64,000 nucleotides of DNA from Chryseobacterium soldanellicola (GTDB lineage Bacteria > Bacteroidota > Bacteroidia > Flavobacteriales > Weeksellaceae): the NCBI RefSeq assembly GCF_900100115.1, contig NZ_FNKL01000004.1, positions 744,001-808,000 of the forward strand. Direction: 5' to 3'. The notes beneath the pieces are model-generated. The model saw nothing but the letters and a program-made list of their open reading frames with translations, was not told the origin of the DNA and searched no databases. Numbering within the stretch: the first letter of the stretch is position 1; each line of letters opens with the position of its first letter. The position numbers and the translations under genes were made by a program. Below, piece by piece: positions 41,101 through 50,346 of the stretch.

Positions 41101-41613
41101 TTAAATTATAATCTTCTCAAAAGCCTTTCTCATTCCGCCGGCCAGAAAAACCTCTCCACAATAGGAATATCCTTTGCTTTCAAGGATTTTCAACATGGGA
41201 ATATTGTCAAAATTGGTGTCCACTTTTACACTCTGAATTCCCTGAGATCTCGTAAAATCTTCAATATGATCAAATAATTTTTTCACTAAACCTTGTCCGG
41301 CAAACTTTTCATCAACTGCCACTCTGTGAACGACTACAAACTCTCCGTCACTCAGCCAGGCACCTTCAATTGTGCTGTAAGCTGGCTCGTCATTCAAAAT
41401 TAAGGCTGTATAAACGGCAATTTCTCCATCAATTGTCATTACATATCCGAATCCTTTTGCAATATCACTTTCAACCGTGTCAAGATTGGGATAGCCTTGT
41501 TGCCATTGGGAGCTGCCATCTTGCCTTCTTCTTTCAATTGCCTGCTGTAGAATGCTCCAGATTATGTCTCTGTCTTCAATTTCCGCTTTTCTTAGTTTAA
41601 TTTCTGAATTCAT
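41101..41613 (-). CDS. GNAT family N-acetyltransferase
   Basis: 170 residues. The acetyl-CoA loop is seen in RVAVDEKFAGQGLVKKLFDHIEDF (the Q/GxGL pattern) and the strand LNDEPAYSTIEGAW precedes it. Substrate unknown; the N-terminus IKLRKAEIEDRDIIWSILQQ is typical of small-molecule or protein acetyltransferases. Single gene, convergent to nothing nearby; it follows the DUF2007-like gene after a terminator. Confidence 0.87.
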   Translation of the reverse strand: MNSEIKLRKAEIEDRDIIWSILQQAIERRRQDGSSQWQQGYPNLDTVESDIAKGFGYVMTIDGEIAVYTALILNDEPAYSTIEGAWLSDGEFVVVHRVAVDEKFAGQGLVKKLFDHIEDFTRSQGIQSVKVDTNFDNIPMLKILESKGYSYCGEVFLAGGMRKAFEKIII

Positions 41614-41734
41614 TGTTCTTTGATTATGAAATTAAAAAAATCAGAGATTAGTTTTAATAAATAGGATAATGGTAATCAAAATTTTATCTTAATTTCTAAA
41701 TCTCAGAATCTCTTAATTATTTTTAAATATTTAA

Positions 41735-41772
41735 TTAAAAAACCGAAAACTAATTAAAATTAATTTTCGGTT
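41735..41772 (-). terminator. Terminator downstream of the DUF2007-like gene
   Basis: AACCGAAAA / TTTTCGGTT with an A/T-rich, partly self-complementary loop (CTAATT with AATTAA) and a T run on the minus strand. Confidence 0.75.
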
Positions 41773-41806
41773 CGAAGTAGTAAAATTTAAAATTATGAAA
41801 TTGTTT

Positions 41807-42037
41807 TTATTGATTTTCATTTTGTTGAAGATAAGCATCAATAATCTCGAATGCTTTCTTCTCATCCAGCAAATCTACCATCACTTTCAACGAAGTGGCC
41901 GTTGGCGTTGTTGTAAAAGTAAGGTAATTGTTCTCGACCGCATTGGTAATCTGGGCATCGTCCAATTTTGATTTGATTAGCTGAATTTCTGATGGTTTGT
42001 CACTTTCAAAAACTGATACTCTTGTACTTCTTTCCAT
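41807..42037 (-). CDS. Small DUF2007-like protein
   Basis: 76 residues, alpha/beta: VFESDKPSEIQLIKSKLDDAQITNAVENNYL, then a Val-rich strand and a C-terminal helix. The pattern is like DUF2007 (putative signal-transducing) proteins, usually a PII-like small fold; the match is by eye only. It follows the lysine transaminase gene by 63 bases, but a functional link to lysine breakdown is not proven. Confidence 0.55.
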   Translation of the reverse strand: MERSTRVSVFESDKPSEIQLIKSKLDDAQITNAVENNYLTFTTTPTATSLKVMVDLLDEKKAFEIIDAYLQQNENQ

Positions 42038-42100
42038 ATTTCTATATCGTTTGAGTATCTAAATGTACAAAGTTTTTTTTAAAATTACAAATTTTGGATT

Positions 42101-43426
42101 TTAAATTTTGTTAATTTGATTTTCAATTTTATCCAATGCCAATTGAATTTCTTCTTTGGTAACATTTAAATGTGGCCTGAAGCGAAGTGACTGATCTCCA
42201 CATCCTAAGATGATCAAACCATCATTGAAAAGTTCGTTTCTCAGGAAATCTCTTTGTTCTCCGGAAGGCAGATCGATGGCGCACATTAAGCCTCTTCCTC
42301 TTGCATTTGAGATTTTTTCAGGATATTTTTCAGCTAACTTTTTCAGTTGTTCCAGCAAATAATCACCAACAATTCTTGCATTTTCTACAAGATTTTCTTT
42401 TTCAATTACATCCATTGTCAACTGAAAACGAAGCATATCAACAAAATTACCGCCGAAAGTAGAATTAATTCTTGAGCTCTCTCTAAAAACATTATTCGGA
42501 ACTTCATCAAACTTTTCTTTATTCGCTAAAACCCCACAAACCTGTGTTTTTTTACCGAAAGAAATGATGTCAGGTCTTACCGAGAAATGCTCAAAAGCCC
42601 ACATTTTCCCTGTAATTCCGATGCCGGTCTGCACTTCATCAAAAATAAGAAGGACATCATTCTGATCACATAATTTTCTTAATTCAACAAAAAATTCGTC
42701 TCTGAAATGGTTGTCGCCACCTTCTGCCTGAATCGGCTCGATGATGATGCAAGCCACTTTATCAGGATTCATCAAAATAGATTCTTCGATCTGAAGTAAA
42801 GCTAATCTTTCGTTTTTAATGGTTTCTTCTAAATTTTCTTCCGTGATTGGGAAATGTAATTTAGGATTTAAAATTCTCGGCCATTCAAACATCGGGAAAT
42901 ATTGATATTTCCTAGGATCAGAAGTATTTGTTAAGCTTAATGTATAACCGCTTCTCCCGTGAAAAGCCTGTCTGAAGTGAATACAGATGCTGCCTTCCGT
43001 CTGAATATCTTTTTGAAAATTTTTATGCGTTTTCCAGTCGAAACAAGCTTTCATAGCGTTTTCAACACCTAAAGTTCCACCTTCGATAAAGAAAGCATAC
43101 TGCAATTCCTGAGGAATGACAACTCTTTCGAAAGTTTCTAAAAACTGGGCGTATTCTTCTGAATAAACGTCAGCCAGAGTCGGTTTATTGACCGCCATTC
43201 TGCCTAACCAGGCTGATTTTTCAACCAAATAAGGATGGTTATAACCTACAGCAGCAGATCCGAACATGGAGAACATATCTAAAAATTCTCTGCCGGTCAG
43301 CCTATCGTAAAGCCATGAGCCGTGGGATTTTTCAATATCCATCACGAAATCAAAGCCGTCTGCCAAAACGTGCTTTCCTATTGTTTCCTTAACTTTATTT
43401 GCTTGTATATCAATTATTTGTTCCAT
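42101..43426 (-). CDS. lat: L-lysine 6-transaminase
   Basis: 441 residues, class III PLP aminotransferase. Sequence is of the lysine epsilon-aminotransferase type: YDRLTGREFLDMFSMFGSAAVGYNHP, EGGTLGVENAMKACFDWK, IIIEPIQAEGGDNHFR, DEVQTGIGITGKMWAFEHF and the PLP lysine in IISFGKKTQVCG. Moves the epsilon amino group of lysine to 2-oxoglutarate, giving 2-aminoadipate semialdehyde/piperideine-6-carboxylate. Follows the aldehyde dehydrogenase gene, so together they convert lysine to 2-aminoadipate (inference from the family). Confidence 0.9.
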   Translation of the reverse strand: MEQIIDIQANKVKETIGKHVLADGFDFVMDIEKSHGSWLYDRLTGREFLDMFSMFGSAAVGYNHPYLVEKSAWLGRMAVNKPTLADVYSEEYAQFLETFERVVIPQELQYAFFIEGGTLGVENAMKACFDWKTHKNFQKDIQTEGSICIHFRQAFHGRSGYTLSLTNTSDPRKYQYFPMFEWPRILNPKLHFPITEENLEETIKNERLALLQIEESILMNPDKVACIIIEPIQAEGGDNHFRDEFFVELRKLCDQNDVLLIFDEVQTGIGITGKMWAFEHFSVRPDIISFGKKTQVCGVLANKEKFDEVPNNVFRESSRINSTFGGNFVDMLRFQLTMDVIEKENLVENARIVGDYLLEQLKKLAEKYPEKISNARGRGLMCAIDLPSGEQRDFLRNELFNDGLIILGCGDQSLRFRPHLNVTKEEIQLALDKIENQINKI

Positions 43427-43526
43427 ATTAAATAAATCTTAGGTAATGGATTAAAAGACGAGCATTAAAAAATTGCTTAGGGACAATTTCTGAACTCTGA
43501 ATCTCTTAATTTTTAAAATTAAATGT

Positions 43527-45077
43527 TTATAAATCAAACTTAATTCCTTGTGCTAAAGGAAGTTGAGCAGTGTAATTTATAGTATTGGTTTGTCTTCTCA
43601 TATAATATTTCCAAACATCAGAACCGGATTCTCTACCGCCTCCTGTTTCTTTTTCACCACCGAAAGCACCACCGATCTCAGCACCGGAAGTTCCGATATT
43701 GACGTTGGCAATTCCGCAGTCTGAACCTGCATGAGAAAGGAATAATTCCGCTTCTCTTAAATTTTGTGTCATAATCGCAGACGATAACCCTTGAGGAACG
43801 TCATTCTGAACAGCAATCGCTTCTTCCAGCGTTTTGTATTTGATTAAATATAAAATAGGCGCGAAAGTCTCGTGCTGAACGATTTCGTAAGAATTTTTAA
43901 CTTCAGCAATACAAGGTTTTACGTAACAACCTGATTCGTATCCTTTTCCTTTTAAAACTTCACCTTCAACGATAAATTTTCCACCTTCTTTCTTACATTT
44001 TTTGATCGATTCTTCGTATTGATTCACCGCAGCAACATCGATTAGCGGTCCGACATGATTGTTTTCATCCAAAGGATTTCCGATCTTTAATTGTCCGTAA
44101 GCCTTTATCAGTCTGTTTTTTACTTCGTCATAAACATCTTCATGAATAATCAATCTTCTTGTCGAAGTACATCTCTGTCCTGCAGTTCCTACAGCCCCGA
44201 AAACAGCCCCGATAATCGACATATTGATGTCTGCATCTTTAGAAATAATGATAGCGTTGTTTCCACCTAATTCAAGGATAGATTTCCCGAATCTTTCAGC
44301 AACTTTCGAAGAAACCATCCTTCCGACTCTTGTAGAACCTGTGAAAGAAACCAGAGAAACTCTTTTGTCATCCACTAATTTTTGGCCGATCTCGTGATCC
44401 GCGATCAAAACACTTGAAATACCTTCTGGAAGATTGTTTTCCTTTAAAACTTCATTCATGATATTCTGACAGGCCAATGCACAAAGCGGTGTTTTTTCTG
44501 ATGGTTTCCAGATCGTAACGTTACCGCAAATCCAGGCTAAAGCCGTATTCCAAGCCCAAACTGCAACCGGAAAATTGAAAGCGGTGATAATTCCCACGAT
44601 CCCAAGAGGATGATATTGCTCGTACATTCTGTGACCAGGTCTTTCTGAATGCATTGTGTACCCGTGAAGCTGTCTCGAAACTCCAACGGCAAAGTCGCAG
44701 ATATCGATCATTTCCTGAACTTCACCAAGACCTTCCTGTAAAGATTTACCCATTTCATAAGAAACAAGCTTACCTAAATCGTCTTTATATTGTCTTAATT
44801 TTTGACCTAACTGTCTTACGATCTCTCCTCTTTTCGGAGCCGGAATCGCCCGGAATTCCTGAAAAGCTCTTTGAGCTGTTTCAATTACTTTGTCATAATC
44901 ACTTTCCCCGGAAGTCTTTATTTTAGCAATTAAATTACCATCTACAGGCGAAAAACTTTCTAATATTTTCCCGGAAGCAAAATATTTTCCACCGACTGAA
45001 GTTCCTTTATTCTCATCTTTAATTCCTAGATTTTTGAGTGTTTTTTCGATCCCAAAATCTTTTACTTTTTTAGACAT
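43527..45077 (-). CDS. ALDH7-type aldehyde dehydrogenase (2-aminoadipate semialdehyde/piperideine-6-carboxylate dehydrogenase)
   Basis: 516 residues. NAD-dependent aldehyde dehydrogenase with the ELGGNNAIIISKDAD motif (catalytic Glu), the catalytic Cys in GTAGQRCTSTRRLIIHE, and the ALDH7 features GIITAFNFPVAVWAWNTALA and GAFGGEKETGGGRESGSDVW. Oxidises the product of the neighbouring lysine transaminase. Located just upstream in the same direction; a gap of 100 bases separates the two genes and there is no clear terminator. Confidence 0.9.
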   Translation of the reverse strand: MSKKVKDFGIEKTLKNLGIKDENKGTSVGGKYFASGKILESFSPVDGNLIAKIKTSGESDYDKVIETAQRAFQEFRAIPAPKRGEIVRQLGQKLRQYKDDLGKLVSYEMGKSLQEGLGEVQEMIDICDFAVGVSRQLHGYTMHSERPGHRMYEQYHPLGIVGIITAFNFPVAVWAWNTALAWICGNVTIWKPSEKTPLCALACQNIMNEVLKENNLPEGISSVLIADHEIGQKLVDDKRVSLVSFTGSTRVGRMVSSKVAERFGKSILELGGNNAIIISKDADINMSIIGAVFGAVGTAGQRCTSTRRLIIHEDVYDEVKNRLIKAYGQLKIGNPLDENNHVGPLIDVAAVNQYEESIKKCKKEGGKFIVEGEVLKGKGYESGCYVKPCIAEVKNSYEIVQHETFAPILYLIKYKTLEEAIAVQNDVPQGLSSAIMTQNLREAELFLSHAGSDCGIANVNIGTSGAEIGGAFGGEKETGGGRESGSDVWKYYMRRQTNTINYTAQLPLAQGIKFDL

Positions 45078-45155
45078 AAAAATTCTACTTTTCGTTTCCT
45101 CTAAAGATAAAAATATTATGTGAACCGCAAAATTTTAATTTTAACATGATTTTTA

Positions 45156-45186
45156 TTTGGACTAATTATAAACATGCTTATCTTTG
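45156..45186 (+). promoter_or_regulatory. Consensus promoter of small membrane protein gene
   Basis: TTTG at 45156-45159, 19 bases, TATCTTTG at 45179-45186; supports the 65-codon gene as real. Confidence 0.75.
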
Positions 45187-45211
45187 TAAGGTAATCATTT
45201 GAATTTCAGAA

Positions 45212-45409
45212 ATGGAAAATAATAAGAGTATAAATGAACCGACAGAAGAAAAGAAAAGCTCTAAATGGAAAAGTTTAGTTAAAAAATTCGGAATTGGCGG
45301 TATTATTTTCTTTACCGTAAAGGGAATTATCACTTCTACCCTCATCTATTTCCTCGGAAAAAATTTCTGGACTGTTATCAGCAATTACGTCACAACAATA
45401 TTTGATTAA
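45212..45409 (+). CDS. Small single-pass membrane protein, hypothetical
   Basis: 65 residues. A charged N-terminus (MENNKSINEPTEEKKSSKWK) is followed by one hydrophobic segment (GGIIFFTVKGIITSTLIYFLG, about residues 28-49) and a short tail. It has a consensus promoter and a strong terminator and so is a complete unit. No function assigned. Confidence 0.75.
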   Translation: MENNKSINEPTEEKKSSKWKSLVKKFGIGGIIFFTVKGIITSTLIYFLGKNFWTVISNYVTTIFD

Positions 45410-45429
45410 TTTAATTGATATATTTCAAA

Positions 45430-45462
45430 TAAAAAAGCAGAGAAAATTTCTCTGCTTTTTTT
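45430..45462. terminator. Bidirectional terminator between the small membrane protein and RHH genes
   Basis: AAAAGCAGAGAAA pairs with TTTCTCTGCTTTT, long perfect stem with A and T tails. Confidence 0.85.
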
Positions 45463-45490
45463 GTTTTTTTAAGGTTAATTTATAGTTTAA

Positions 45491-45679
45491 TTATTCTTTT
45501 TTCTTTCTTCCCGCTTCGATCAAACTTTGATGTAGCAAATACTCAATTTGCCCGTTTACACTCCTGAATTCATCATTCGCCCATTTTTCGAGGAGCTTGT
45601 ACGTGGACTCATCTATCCTTATAACGAAGGATTTTTTTCCTTTGCTTTCGGGAGAGTTTTGAGCTTTTTCTGATTTCAT
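45491..45679 (-). CDS. Ribbon-helix-helix (Arc-like) DNA-binding protein
   Basis: 62 residues. KSFVIRIDESTYKLLEKWANDEFRSVNGQIEYLLHQSL is the strand-helix-helix pattern of Arc/CopG-type proteins (R-I-D strand, then SVNGQIEYLL). It lies 133 bases downstream of the SPFH gene in the same direction, with a dispersed repeat between. No toxin gene is seen, so an antitoxin role is not supported; in Bacteroidota a similar small protein often accompanies SPFH genes (recalled). Confidence 0.8.
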   Translation of the reverse strand: MKSEKAQNSPESKGKKSFVIRIDESTYKLLEKWANDEFRSVNGQIEYLLHQSLIEAGRKKKE

Positions 45680-45725
45680 TTTTTGTTACTTTTCTAATTT
45701 CTTGTCTGATGCTTTTTTGTTTTTT

Positions 45726-45802
45726 AACGCAAAGGACGCAAAGATTTTCTTTGAATTACTTAATGTTTTTAAGTTCGCAAAGGCGTTTCACTTAGCAAAG
45801 AT
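45726..45802. repeat. Dispersed-repeat-like element (AACGCAAAGGACGCAAAG)
   Basis: Contains AACGCAAAGGACGCAAAG at 45726-45743 and, about 30 bases on, GTTCGCAAAGGCGTTTCACTT and AGCAAAGATT. The CGCAAAG word occurs three times, in the style of interspersed repeats of flavobacteria (recalled). It occupies the spacer between the SPFH and RHH genes. Confidence 0.55.
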
Positions 45803-45812
45803 TATAAGAAAT

Positions 45813-46679
45813 TTAATTATACAAAGTTCCTGCATTTAAAATCGGCTGTGCTGCTTTTTCTCCGCAAAGAACAACCATTAAATTACTCACCATTGCCGCT
45901 TTTCTTTCATCATCAAGCTCAACAATATTTTCCTCGGAAAGCTTTTTTAAGGCTAAATCTACCATTCCGACAGCACCTTCAACGATTTTGGTTCTTGCTG
46001 CAACGATTGCTGTTGCCTGCTGTCTCTGAAGCATTGCTCCTGCGATTTCTGAAGCATACGCCAAGTGTGAAATTCTGGCTTCCTGAATGATGATTCCCGC
46101 TTTCGAAAGACGGTCTGTCAATTCCTGCTCCAGGATAGAATTAATCTTGTCACCGCCTTCTCTTAAAGTAATCGGCGCATGGTCATCTTCTAAATTATCA
46201 TAAGGAAAACTCATCGCCAAATGACGCACCGCAGCCTCACTCTGCATTTTCACAAAATCTGAATAACGCTCAACATCAAAAGCCGCTTTATAGGTATCTC
46301 CTACCTTCCAGACCATTACGACAGCAATTTCAATTGGATTTCCCATTTTGTCGTTTACTTTTAAGGTTTGTCCCTGTAAATTTTCAGAACGAAGAGACAT
46401 TTTTTGAGATGAATACAATGGATTAATGAAAAACAATCCGTTGTCTTTTACTGTTCCGACATATTTTCCGAAGAAGTTCAGCACTCTTGAGTGATTCGGC
46501 TGAATGATCATTAAACCTTTCAGAAAAAAGCACGATAATAAGAAGCAAAGTATCGCCAAAACAGCAAAAGTGATATTTTGATCTACCCCGTTAATGAATA
46601 AATAAATTGAAGCTACAAACAGGATTAAACAAATAATTAATGTTAAATAGCCCGACATTGGTTTTAAGACTTTTTCCAT
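45813..46679 (-). CDS. SPFH domain/Band 7 family membrane protein
   Basis: 288 residues with two N-terminal membrane helices (about 12-30, 36-54), then an SPFH domain (LMIIQPNHSRVLNFFGKYVGT, then VVMVWKVGDTYKAAFDVERY) and a helical C-terminal part (AGAMLQRQQATAIVAARTKIVEGAVGMVDLAL). Stomatin/prohibitin-like proteins build membrane microdomains and protect proteases or other enzymes. No NfeD gene is next to it; an Arc-like gene follows. Confidence 0.88.
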   Translation of the reverse strand: MEKVLKPMSGYLTLIICLILFVASIYLFINGVDQNITFAVLAILCFLLSCFFLKGLMIIQPNHSRVLNFFGKYVGTVKDNGLFFINPLYSSQKMSLRSENLQGQTLKVNDKMGNPIEIAVVMVWKVGDTYKAAFDVERYSDFVKMQSEAAVRHLAMSFPYDNLEDDHAPITLREGGDKINSILEQELTDRLSKAGIIIQEARISHLAYASEIAGAMLQRQQATAIVAARTKIVEGAVGMVDLALKKLSEENIVELDDERKAAMVSNLMVVLCGEKAAQPILNAGTLYN

Positions 46680-46734
46680 ACATGTAATTTTAAAATGATA
46701 TTATTTTGATATCATAAAGATATGAAGGAGTTTT

Positions 46735-46812
46735 GAATTATGAATTATAAATTATGAGTTTTTTTTATGCTTTAATTGTTATTTATTAGAGATGCTTCGA
46801 CTCCGCTCAGCT
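46735..46812. repeat. Second copy of the TTCGACTCCGCTCAG repeat with a TATGAATT-like echo
   Basis: AGAGATGCTTCGACTCCGCT followed by CAGC (46788-46811) matches 2225-2248 over 24 bases. Here the right-hand GCATCT arm is replaced by TTTCTAGG, so the hairpin is broken. It is preceded by GAATTATGAATTATAAATTA, like the 9191 array. Confidence 0.75.
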
Positions 46813-46840
46813 TTCTAGGTCGTTTAATAGATACAATGAA

Positions 46841-46868
46841 AAATCCCGGAAAATAACTTCCGGGATTA
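46841..46868. terminator. Terminator after the cytochrome c synthase gene
   Basis: Perfect stem AATCCCGGAA / TTCCGGGATT with loop AATAAC (46842-46867), just beyond the stop at 46890. Confidence 0.8.
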
Positions 46869-46889
46869 ATTTAAATATGATTTTGAAAT

Positions 46890-49800
46890 TTATTTCTTAT
46901 TTAAAGTTTTAAACTTAAAGAAAGAAACAAGTGCTAATAAAAGCATCGTTGAAAGCCCGATGTACACCCAGGCCGGAACAGGAACAGGATCTCCTGCCGC
47001 GTAAGAGTGAAGTCCGCTCAGGTAATAATTTACTCCGAAATAGGTCATTACCATCGAACAGAATGCAAACATTGCTGCTACATGGAACGCCCATCTGCTT
47101 CTCAATCCCGGAACTAATCTCATGTGGAGAACAAAAGCGTACACCATAATTGAGATGAAAGCCCATGTTTCTTTCGGGTCCCAGCTCCAGTATCTTCCCC
47201 AAGATTCGTTGGCCCAGATTCCTCCTAAGAAGTTTCCTACTGTTAGGGCAAAAAGTCCGATGGTAAGAGACATTTCAGAAACGATTGCCAGTTCCTTCAA
47301 AGTTGTATCGTGATGAATTTTGTATGTTTCTTTACTAGAAATAATATAGAATACCAAACTGATTACCGCAATGATCATCGACAGGGCAAAAAATCCGTAA
47401 CTCGACGTAATAATTGCTACGTGAACGATCAGCCAGTAAGACTTCAACACAGGTACAAGCGGCGTAATCTGCGGATCAAGCGCTGAACCTCCGTGTGCAA
47501 ATCCCATCATAATTACCGCTACCATAAATCCGGCTGCCGGAATCAATGCATTTGAATTTCTGTACAGTAATAAACCTGCCGAAATACCTACCCAGGAAAT
47601 AAAGATAATCGCTTCGTAACCGTTACTCCAAGGTGCGTGGCCCGAAATATACCATCTTGCAACAAGTCCTAAGAAATGGAACAAATATCCAACTACACCA
47701 AGTGCAATAATGACTTTAATTATTTTATTTAAAATTTTATTTGGCTTGAATAATTCAACAAAACCTAACAGTAATAATAAACCTCCGATTAATGTATAGA
47801 AAATTAATAATTTGAAGTTAATGTTTACTTTATTCATGAAAACCTCAAGATCAACTTTAGATTTTGTAGGAACGACTGCTTTTCCCCATTTTTGTTGATA
47901 CTCTGAAAGTTTCGCCAATTCTTTATCAGCCTTACTCCAGTCACCGGATTTTTGAGCAGCCAAAGCTTCCGCAAAATAAGGTCCCATTACTTGCTGAGAT
48001 TCCATATCCGGTTCGAATTTTTGGTCAAGCCATGAATGCCAGGTGTGGTTTGCATCGTTTTTCACAGGAACAATTCTCATAAACTGTCCGCTGAAAAATT
48101 CGTTAAAAATCTGAACTCTTTCGTTGACAGAAATTACTTCTTTGTCATAGTTCGTTTGTTCAGACGGCTTTTTACGGAATGCAGTATTGTAATCGTGCTC
48201 TAAAATATAAGTCAGATTTCCATTTGCATCAGCCGGGAAAAGACTCATTAACGAAGTGTAACCATCGTCGTTTGCTTTCGTTTTGTTCTTTAATTCGTCA
48301 CCACCTTTTGAGCCTACATAGATGATCGGAACCATCGTCCAGCTTGGTGTATCTGTATTGATTGAAAGAAACCATTGATTTGCCGTTAAAGATTTTCCGT
48401 CTGAACCCTTAAACTCATCTTTTTTGTATAATTTTCTTAAAATATCAAGCGCTTCCGTATTAATAGGAACAATTCTTCCTTCAAAATTCTGTACCAAAAG
48501 ATACCCGAATTTATCTGCGTGCTCTTTGCTGATCTTATTTCTGGCGATAATTTCGTCTGCAGAAATAATTTGCATTTTGCTCAAAGGCGCTGCCAAAGAA
48601 TTTTGCTGTGGCTGAGTTTGTGAAGCCTCAGGAACCGGAACATGATTGTGATTTTCACCTTCTACATGAATGTGTTCCCTGCTTCCGTCCGTTGTTCCGT
48701 GGGTTTCGATTTTCTGAGCATTTAAGCCTAAACTTAAAAGGAATAAAATAACTGTTGCCGTTCTTTTTTTGTTAACATTTTTAAGCAAATTATTTAATTT
48801 CCAGAAATGTGTTCCTTTCCAGAAAAACATGACGAACATTCCTCCAAATAAAAACGTATATCCGATATAAGAGATTATAGTTCCCCAGAAATCGTGGTTT
48901 ACAGAAAGTACCGTTCCCATTCTGTCCGGATCAAAACTTGACTGGAAAAATCGGTATCCTCCATGATTCAAAACATGATTCATATATATTTTATAAGGAG
49001 TCTGTGTTCCTCTATCGATGATTTTAACATGACTTTCATAAGCACTTGGAGACGAGCTTCCCGGATATGTTTCCATTACGAAATCATCTAATTTAAGTGC
49101 AAAAGGAGTGTTGTAAATCTTCGGACCGAATCCTACCATGATATTCAATCCATCCATTGTTACTTGTTTATAAGCGTTAGGATTGCCTTTTTCAACAGAA
49201 AGATCAACCAACTGCTTGGTTTTAGGACCTTGAATTTCAACGGTCAACATATCAGGAACGTTGGCATCTTTTTTCCTGTCGCCTTCGATAGACATTAATT
49301 TTCCTTTCTTAAGACCTTCCGGTACAACTAATTTTAGTTCATTAATGCTATATAAGCTCCTCAAAGCCAACGGTTGAAATGCATCTTTCACTGTATTTCC
49401 CGTAGCCTGAGTTGCCATCGTCATATAAGTTGCGTCAACCGGTGTTTTGATGAATAATTTTCCGCCTTCATTTTTGAATTCTACCGCACCTTCGATCGCT
49501 CTGTTGAATGTCACCAAAGTACCGTTGATAGACTTCGTTTCGCCCGGTTTTATGTAAATATTCTGTCTTCCGGTATTTCCTGTTGATACCAAATGAAGAT
49601 ATTCTGCACCGCTCGGATCAGCAACTAAACTGTCTTTTTTTCTCTGAATGTACTCTTTAGCTTCTACGGTTATTGTTTTTCCGTGAAAATCGTAAGTTGC
49701 ATTAAAATCTTTATGCAACGGGGACATTAAATAAGGAACATCCTGATAGTTAAGAACGTCTCCTTTTTCTTCAATCTGAATTTTAAAGAAATTTTTGTCA

Positions 49801-50150
49801 GTTACAATTTCATTGGAAGTCTCCCCTTCTCTGATATGCATTGTCCCTTCAAAGCTTACATATCTTGTGATCGCTCCACCGATGAAAATTAAAATAAATG
49901 CAAGGTGAAAAACTAAAACAGGCCACTTTTCTCTTTTCCAAAGTCTGTATCTGCCGATATTTCCGATGAAATTAAGAATTAACAAAAGCATGATTAATTC
50001 AAACCATTTTGCTTCATAAATTAAAGCCTTTGCTGTTGGTGTTCCGTAATCATTTTCTAAAAACGTGGCATAGGCCATCGAAAATGCGAATGCCAGCAAC
50101 AATACAGCCATTGTTCTGGTTGAGATAAGAATATCCTGGATCTTCTTCAT
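46890..50150 (-). CDS. ccsBA: Fused cytochrome c biogenesis protein (ResB-CcsA, CcsBA type)
   Basis: 1086 residues. The N-terminal ResB/CcsB part has membrane segments near residues 10-30, 50-70 and 78-100 and a large periplasmic region. Near residues 465-480 a hydrophobic segment ending LSLGLNAQK looks like an old signal peptide, followed by a His-rich stretch (HGTTDGSREHIHVEGENHNH). The C-terminal CcsA part has the haem-handling motif WANESWGRYWSWDPKETWAF (WWD) and flanking histidines. The complex carries haem outward and attaches it to apocytochromes c. A fused protein is common in Bacteroidota. Stands alone. Confidence 0.93.
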   Translation of the reverse strand: MKKIQDILISTRTMAVLLLAFAFSMAYATFLENDYGTPTAKALIYEAKWFELIMLLLILNFIGNIGRYRLWKREKWPVLVFHLAFILIFIGGAITRYVSFEGTMHIREGETSNEIVTDKNFFKIQIEEKGDVLNYQDVPYLMSPLHKDFNATYDFHGKTITVEAKEYIQRKKDSLVADPSGAEYLHLVSTGNTGRQNIYIKPGETKSINGTLVTFNRAIEGAVEFKNEGGKLFIKTPVDATYMTMATQATGNTVKDAFQPLALRSLYSINELKLVVPEGLKKGKLMSIEGDRKKDANVPDMLTVEIQGPKTKQLVDLSVEKGNPNAYKQVTMDGLNIMVGFGPKIYNTPFALKLDDFVMETYPGSSSPSAYESHVKIIDRGTQTPYKIYMNHVLNHGGYRFFQSSFDPDRMGTVLSVNHDFWGTIISYIGYTFLFGGMFVMFFWKGTHFWKLNNLLKNVNKKRTATVILFLLSLGLNAQKIETHGTTDGSREHIHVEGENHNHVPVPEASQTQPQQNSLAAPLSKMQIISADEIIARNKISKEHADKFGYLLVQNFEGRIVPINTEALDILRKLYKKDEFKGSDGKSLTANQWFLSINTDTPSWTMVPIIYVGSKGGDELKNKTKANDDGYTSLMSLFPADANGNLTYILEHDYNTAFRKKPSEQTNYDKEVISVNERVQIFNEFFSGQFMRIVPVKNDANHTWHSWLDQKFEPDMESQQVMGPYFAEALAAQKSGDWSKADKELAKLSEYQQKWGKAVVPTKSKVDLEVFMNKVNINFKLLIFYTLIGGLLLLLGFVELFKPNKILNKIIKVIIALGVVGYLFHFLGLVARWYISGHAPWSNGYEAIIFISWVGISAGLLLYRNSNALIPAAGFMVAVIMMGFAHGGSALDPQITPLVPVLKSYWLIVHVAIITSSYGFFALSMIIAVISLVFYIISSKETYKIHHDTTLKELAIVSEMSLTIGLFALTVGNFLGGIWANESWGRYWSWDPKETWAFISIMVYAFVLHMRLVPGLRSRWAFHVAAMFAFCSMVMTYFGVNYYLSGLHSYAAGDPVPVPAWVYIGLSTMLLLALVSFFKFKTLNKK

Positions 50151-50346
50151 GATTTTTTATACTTGACATGCAAAAATAAGGATGATAAACCACAAAGAGG
50201 ATAAAAAAAGCTGTTTTTTGTCACTTTGAAGGCTATTTATGCTATTTTGAATCGTTCTTAATAACATTAATTTAATTAAAGAAAATTCAAAAATAAAATT
50301 TTGTAAAATATTAATAAAAATCATTTATCCAGATAACTGGATTCAT

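Noticed and set aside
45101..45110. A -7 box (TATCTTTAG) for the ALDH7 gene
   Set aside because: One mismatch to TAnnTTTG and no -33 element; too weak to list.
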